From assembly GCA_037577475.1 (NCBI GenBank), contig CM075183.1, positions 14,218,971 to 14,282,970 of the forward strand: a stretch of DNA of 64,000 nucleotides, in the 5' to 3' direction. Source of the DNA: Chaunax sp. Z400 (lineage: Eukaryota > Chordata > Actinopteri > Lophiiformes > Chaunacidae). Below the pieces are notes generated by a model. That model ran no database searches and was not told the origin of the DNA. It saw only the letters and a list, made by a program, of their open reading frames with translations. Below are positions 58,471-64,000 of the stretch, in pieces. Numbering within the stretch: position 1 is the stretch's first letter; each line of letters starts with the position of its first letter. A program made the translations under genes and the position numbers.

Positions 58471-59539
58471 GCAGTCTGTGCCTCATTTTTTATTTGGAGT
58501 TCATCTGCTTGTGCAGATTTCTCACTTTCCTGCACTTTCTAAATTTCACTTGCCGTCAATTTGAATTTCTAATTTTTCTTTTTCTGTCAATTTCTTTGTT
58601 GGATGGCGAGAGAAGTTTTTTTTTTTTCATACTTTTATCCGATTTAGCTGACGATATTGTGCGCAGTCAAACTTAAAATAAGTGCAACAGCAGAATAAAT
58701 GTAGCTTGGAGCATTAAAATCCATCAATAGTTGCCTTTTGACAACGGTAAACATTTCCCAAAATCCCATCAAAAGAGTGTAATTTCAAAAGATGCACTGT
58801 GGAAAGAAGCTTGAAACTGAAAACAGAACTCATTTAAAAAGATATTGATACGGCTAGATGAAAGATATTGTACGGCTCAGTCAGACAGCAGGTGTCGATG
58901 TCACACGGAGCAACGTGCAGCCCGTAAAATCAGTCGATAAAAGAATGAAAAGCGACACCTTGAGCTGGAGTTCATTGTTAAAAATTCAACTTAATCTGTG
59001 TTAAACATTCTTCTGTATTTCTTGACATCCCTGTGAAAGAATGATGCTGCAGGCGAGCTGTTTGCAGCCAACTGGACAGCTAAATTTGGATTTATCCAAC
59101 AATGGAACCAACATCCACAGCTGTGTCACCATATTGCTTTGAAGACATGGCCTATTTCATATTCCTCCAGCCATCTGTCACGCATAAAAGAAGCTCTGGC
59201 TTCATGGCATTCAAACAACCAAGTTCTTAATGTAAAAAATGATCAAATATTCTACACTCCGGTTAGTATTTCTGTCATGAACTGTGCAAATCTGATCTAA
59301 TGTGCGTAGCTTTGCAGTTAGCTATATTTATTCCCTATTCACTCATGTTTGCCAGAGTGGTAATTTATCATACTTGCAAGTCTTTATCTTCAGAGGTGTT
59401 GACATTATCTAACTTTATGTCATAACTTACATATAGCGAAGCAACATTTGCTACATAAATCACAAATCATCATTTTAACCTGTAGTTTTATCCGTGAAAC
59501 CTTGAGATCATGTTCTTGTATGTGCATTTTGTCCCCTTG
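58471..59539. other. Intergenic, no gene seen
   Basis: AT-rich. The stretch 58840-59000 has several CpGs (cacacggagcaacgtgcagc) but no other signal. Confidence 0.5.
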
Positions 59540-59890
59540 CTTATCTTCAGTCAGTCATGAGCCTCTTAAACGCTGTCGCTAACAACTGAAAAGAAATAAA
59601 TGTTTAGCTCTGCTTCGCTGGATTACAAGCAGTGACAGAGTCAGTGGCACTGGGGCATCATCCATTTGGACCTGCCCGACTAAGCCGTCACGATGGATCT
59701 TGGCTCCGTCAGGCAGAAGGCCAGCTAATGTCCGCGGATGAAATAAAGCACTAAATAACACAACTGTCTCATAATGGTCAAACCAGATTATGCTCTCTCC
59801 AATCAGGGCCTCCAACGCCCAAAAGCAGGTCTTCAGACGATATAAAGCATGAGCAGGTTTATGTTTTCAAAGCTAACATGCAAGGCTATT
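59540..59890. promoter_or_regulatory. Enhancer-like unique block
   Basis: Dense complex sequence with retained CpGs (taagccgtcacgatggatct, taatgtccgcggatgaaata) and no repeats. A 78-codon minus-strand frame has no domain. Candidate regulatory DNA. Confidence 0.27.
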
Positions 59891-62530
59891 AATAACCGTT
59901 AAAGGGAAGGTGATGAATTTCTATAGGGGTCCTTTGCTTGGATATTATTTCATATATATCTTTGTCAGTGACCTATGAAGGTCCAGATGGACTCAACAAT
60001 GATCTTTGAATGATTTGATTCACATGCAAGTAGAAAAAAGGCGTGGGTATAAAGGTGTGCGTGAATCGATAGCCTCACGAGGGAAATCAATCATAAATGG
60101 TGGCTGAACAGAGGGGTATAGATTTTTTTGATTGCTTTGCAATAGCACTATTCTTTGAATGCACAGTAAAAGAACCTCGTTAGATGCTTTAAGCCAACAC
60201 TGGAGGCCTGAATGAAAAAGTAATAAAAAAGGTGTGAAAGCCATATTGGCATATGCATGTCAGCTTCCCCAAATGCATCTTTGATTTTTCATCTGCTCAA
60301 CAGCAGAGTAAGATCTGGCAACCTCCCATCTCGCAAATGGCCCTATTATTTTTGTTCTGCACCCTCCGGTTACTCTGAATAAGCAGAATTTATCTACGAC
60401 AAACAGCCTTGTCTGTGTTGTTCCCTATTCTACCTCGTCACTTGTTGTAGCTGTACCACCACTGCCCGCCACATAAAGACATCATCAGCCCAAGCTCCTA
60501 AAAACCTTAATCTTGTCAAATGTCTGCCTTGACTCTGCATTTTGTTTTCTTTGCCCTCTTCCCTCAGTTTAATCCTAATAAAACCCCTGTAAAATATTTT
60601 TCAGTCCTGGACGTATTTGTCTTATTAAACAGGGCAGTTTTTGTGTGTGTACCATAATACATAGTTATTTTGAATTTGTTTTCTATCCTTCTTAGAGATG
60701 TTTAAGCCCTGACTGGAAATTCAGGGACATTTATCTAAATCTGGGGCTGTTGATGTGGTGCAACTTGGTAAGAAACTGGTTGGATTACATTTCAGTTTGA
60801 CTGTACTTGAGATAGTATATGATAACACATAAAAAATAAACTCCATTAATTGTTTGTATGATACGTTTTCAATAATTCTCTTCAAGCCAAGGCAATGCAA
60901 GAAGCAGAGTCCTGTATTTTACAGCTTTCGTTGCTTGTGTTGTTAAATTATGACGTGGCTACAAATTATTAACATTATTATAACAATCATAATAAAGAAA
61001 AAAGAAAAGAAAAACAATTATAACTCTCTTTAGCCTCAAAAATTATATTAAATATTGCATCTGCTTTACAGGGCACATATTTACTTGCAACCCAGCCTGT
61101 CGAAGCAACAAATTGATAAAGCATATTTTACTGATCAGTCAATACATACTGTGGGTCAAAATGATTCACTTAAACAAATTAAACCCATCAGATTAGTCCC
61201 CAGACAATATTTGTGCACAGTTTGCACAAATGTCAGCATGTATTGTGATATTAACATTTATTTCAATTATTATTTCTGTCTTTTGTAATAATAAGATGAA
61301 TAATAGTGGATATGCAACAAAGTACCTTTTTTGAAGCCAACATGCAGAATTTAAAAAGTCTGTGCCAGGGATACACTCTATTACTCTCTATTAACCATTG
61401 AAACTAATAACAGGTTGATATGCAAACACTTTAATAGATGCCTGTCTGTGGATGCCTATTTTCTTGGTCAGATTTCAGTAACAAGAAACCAGCTCCACCA
61501 CCTAAGCACTGGGGTACCCCAAGTGAAATCTGACAATACTTTTGTTTCTAAGCAAACCATAAACACTGCAGCAGCTCCAAAGTGCACGACTCTAGGGGTG
61601 GCCATTTTTTAAATATCCTAACCACGATTACATTGGCTTTATTTTCCATTTATGGCTCAAGTTTCTGTCCAGACGGACCACAAAGAAGTGTTTCAACATG
61701 CGGTTGCTAAGTAATCGCAACACTTAAATATTTTTATACTTTGTATAAGTGTCTCCATTTCAGTTTTTGCCTCTGAAAGGATAGGTGGATCAAAACTAAT
61801 GGCTATTACACTGACGATGTTTGAGTGGTGTTCCACTTGTAATTCTTATTTTTTCGTATACAAAAACATTTGTCCTGTGCTTGGTTGCGTTGGCAAACAA
61901 CCATTACGAAGAAAAGCCAACCACAAGTCAGAACTATCCTGCTCGTGTGAGTCATTCACTCCTCCGCCTACACAGTTCAGATTAGGTGAGGACGAGTGAG
62001 GTCAGACGAGTCAGGCCATGCACTCACACAGAAAACCCCAAATTAAACTCATCTCACTTACACTTAAGTTAGTTTTGTTAAACTGGAAGCAATCAGTTGG
62101 TGCATAAACCTGCAAAAATTATTAGCACAAGTAAAACAGTATTGTAGTTTTTAATCTGAGTTAATTTGATATATTTTACTATTACCTTCAACTGGTGAGT
62201 TTTTCTGTTTGTTATCTTAGGATATGACATATTTTGAACTTTTTGGACTTATGTGCATTATTTTACTACTCATGTGGTTTCAAATCAGGCTCACCGCACC
62301 CATTACATTGATTCCTCACAATGGTGGATGTATCCATTCAAACTGTCTCTGCAAAAGCTCTCATTTGACATGACTAGGACTTCATCCAATAGTAATTACA
62401 CATCATCATATCTTGGCTATCTTGCAGTTTACCCTATTGAGTACATATTATCCCAAATATGTGTAATGTAGCTCCAGTTTGCACAGTTTGCAATTATTGG
62501 TCTACTACAGTGACATCGGTATTCACTGAT
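59891..62530. other. Intergenic, no gene seen
   Basis: AT-rich, short frames only. AATAAA at 60577-60582 stands alone. No element termini found. Confidence 0.5.
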
Positions 62531-62538
62531 GTTGGGTC

Positions 62539-63002
62539 TCATCCATTGGGAAATTGCTCCTTGTGTGTGTGTGTAGGTGTATTAATCACATTGCAAGGAC
62601 AACATCTTGTGCACACAGTCACATTGCATTCAAAGTGTGGGGAAAAAAAAATGTTCTCCACAAGCAAGACCACCACATCGTAGACTTCTTTTGTTGAATC
62701 TGTAAAACAAAAGATGATGGATCTGATCATTTGATTATCATCTTTGATGCCAAACACACACATCCCACATACAAACTGAAAACTATGGAATTCACTGTGT
62801 GTAACTGTAAAAATCCACTTAGTTGCCATGATTTTCACCCATGTCATTTCTCCAACTGAGCTGCCCTGTGGGGAATCCTCATTCTCAAAAACTTCTTCTG
62901 AAGAATTGATAGCCAATACCACACAGTCTGACCACTTTCCCAGGATTTTTTTCAGGGCCTCTCTTTGCACGGCTGTGCGGCTTTTAGTGAGCACAACAGT
63001 CT
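62539..63002 (-). other. Unidentified minus-strand open frame, possible exon
   Basis: The minus strand stays open for about 153 codons after a TAG that coincides with a plausible splice acceptor (cctctctag, with an upstream TAAT-type branch site). The product begins TVVLTKSRTAVQREALKKIL and continues GKWSDCVVLAINSSEEVFEN; this half looks protein-like. A GTATGT donor-like hexamer lies inside near 62788-62793, after which the product becomes less convincing. I do not recognise the family. By a rough estimate about one frame this long is expected by chance in the window. Confidence 0.2.
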
Positions 63003-64000
63003 AGAGAGGTTTCGCGAAGTCATTAGGAAAACTGACAATTTGTTACCCTTGAAATAGATCATGAATGATGTGAGAAGTCCTCACTTACTCCCTTTTTTGT
63101 CCAACTCAAGCCTCAAATTGCATTGTTTGAACCTAGTAGCCACAGTATAGGGAGTTCCAATATGACTGGATTTGCCATAATGAATAGGTTTTGTTTCATG
63201 TTGGGTTTTTTTTTTTTAAATTCTTGAAACCACCTTTCATTGCACTCTGTGGGCTGTGGGCTTGAGCTAAGTCTGCAAACGATTCTTAGTCATATTTGTG
63301 CCTTCATGTTTGGCTTGGAAGAAGTCAAGAATTCAGAAATATGAAGAAGTGTGTGAAACACAGGAGATTTAGCTGCATGGTACAACCCTCAAACCCGTAA
63401 TCTAAGGCAAACAACGCAAAAATTAGAAACACCCCACACAAACTTGGCTTTATTCGCACGTTATAATATTTTCTAATACTTTGGGCAATTTTTTTTTCGA
63501 TTGAAATTGCATTGAACTGGAAGCCTATATTGAGAATGTGGTAAACACCCTGTGAATTGAGGAGCCTGCTGTGGCAACCACCTACATAGGGTGGATTGGA
63601 GGCCTATCTTTGGATGTCACCCTGGTGAGCACATTGTTTCTATTTCCCTGAGAGTTAATGATATGCTTATACAATGCAAATTTCCCTTGTTGCTTTTAAT
63701 TGTAGTGTTTGCAAGCACCCACCTGATGTTCCTTCCCCCACTTTACTATAAGTAGATCAAAATGCAATACAATAGACATGTCTGGTTCATGTGAGTAGCC
63801 CAAACAATGTCTTTAAAACTTAAGAGGATGTGGAACTTATGTTTTTTTTTTCTTTTCTTCCTGGATTGTTTGTCCAATTTATTTTGTGCTTTTCTCAATT
63901 GCATACATCTAAGCTTACATGCTCATATTTTCTTTTATTACATGCCTATCTAGTCTTCTTAAAAATATCATAGCCATAGAATGCCTTGGTTGCATGACGG
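63003..64000. other. Intergenic, no gene seen
   Basis: AT-rich to the window end, with T-runs at 63207-63218 and 63842-63851. No coding signal. Confidence 0.55.

Noticed and set aside
1..64000. tRNA, rRNA, CRISPR array, operon or phage-like structure
   Set aside because: None was seen; the window is ordinary vertebrate nuclear sequence with introns and interspersed repeats.

Overview
This window looks like teleost (bony fish) nuclear DNA. The evidence is split vertebrate-type exons with GT-AG introns, two of them only 98 bp long, abundant CA/GT, TA and GA microsatellites, a hAT-type remnant, a 3' retroelement tail of a kind common in fish genomes, and long AT-rich stretches without genes. 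I found no bacterial, organellar or CRISPR-type structure.

The only gene I can support is the 3' part of usp53 on the plus strand (about 0.6-14.1 kb). Nine coding exons (625-774, 2122-2290, 3335-3481, 4576-4722, 6548-7325, 8023-8090, 11744-11810, 11909-12642, 12741-12817) join in frame with consistent intron phases. Together they give 2337 nt, or 778 codons plus TGA. The first exon holds the end of the ubiquitin-specific protease fold, including the His box. The other eight encode the long, Ser/Arg/Pro-rich, probably disordered C-terminal tail. The N-terminal part of the catalytic domain, with the Cys box, lies upstream of base 1. A 3' UTR of about 1.3 kb follows, with polyadenylation signals near 13.55 and 14.09 kb.

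From about 14.1 kb to the end (about 50 kb) I could not support any protein-coding gene. This stretch mixes simple repeats, mobile-element remnants and complex unique sequence. The remnants are a 1009-bp solo-LTR-like element at 21.4-22.4 kb with a 4-bp target duplication, a hAT-like element at 29.2-29.6 kb, a LINE-like tail at 37.7 kb, a foldback/MITE-like element at 40.9-41.2 kb, and a dispersed repeat with copies at 31.2 and 48.7 kb. Several blocks of complex, CpG-retaining sequence with homeodomain-, TALE- and TCF-like motifs look like candidate distal enhancers: 23.2-24.5, 27.4, 31.6-33.1, 35.7-36.1, 44.1-44.5, 55.2-56.5, 58.0-58.5 and 59.5-59.9 kb. Two CTCF-like motifs, at 14.33 and 45.52 kb, point away from each other. 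The plain reading is a gene 3' end followed by a regulatory gene desert.

I did not find a convincing new biological system. The points most worth checking are the TG-repeat 3' splice site in front of the exon that encodes the His box, the solo LTR, the foldback element, the enhancer-like blocks, and an unidentified minus-strand open frame at 62.5-63.0 kb.
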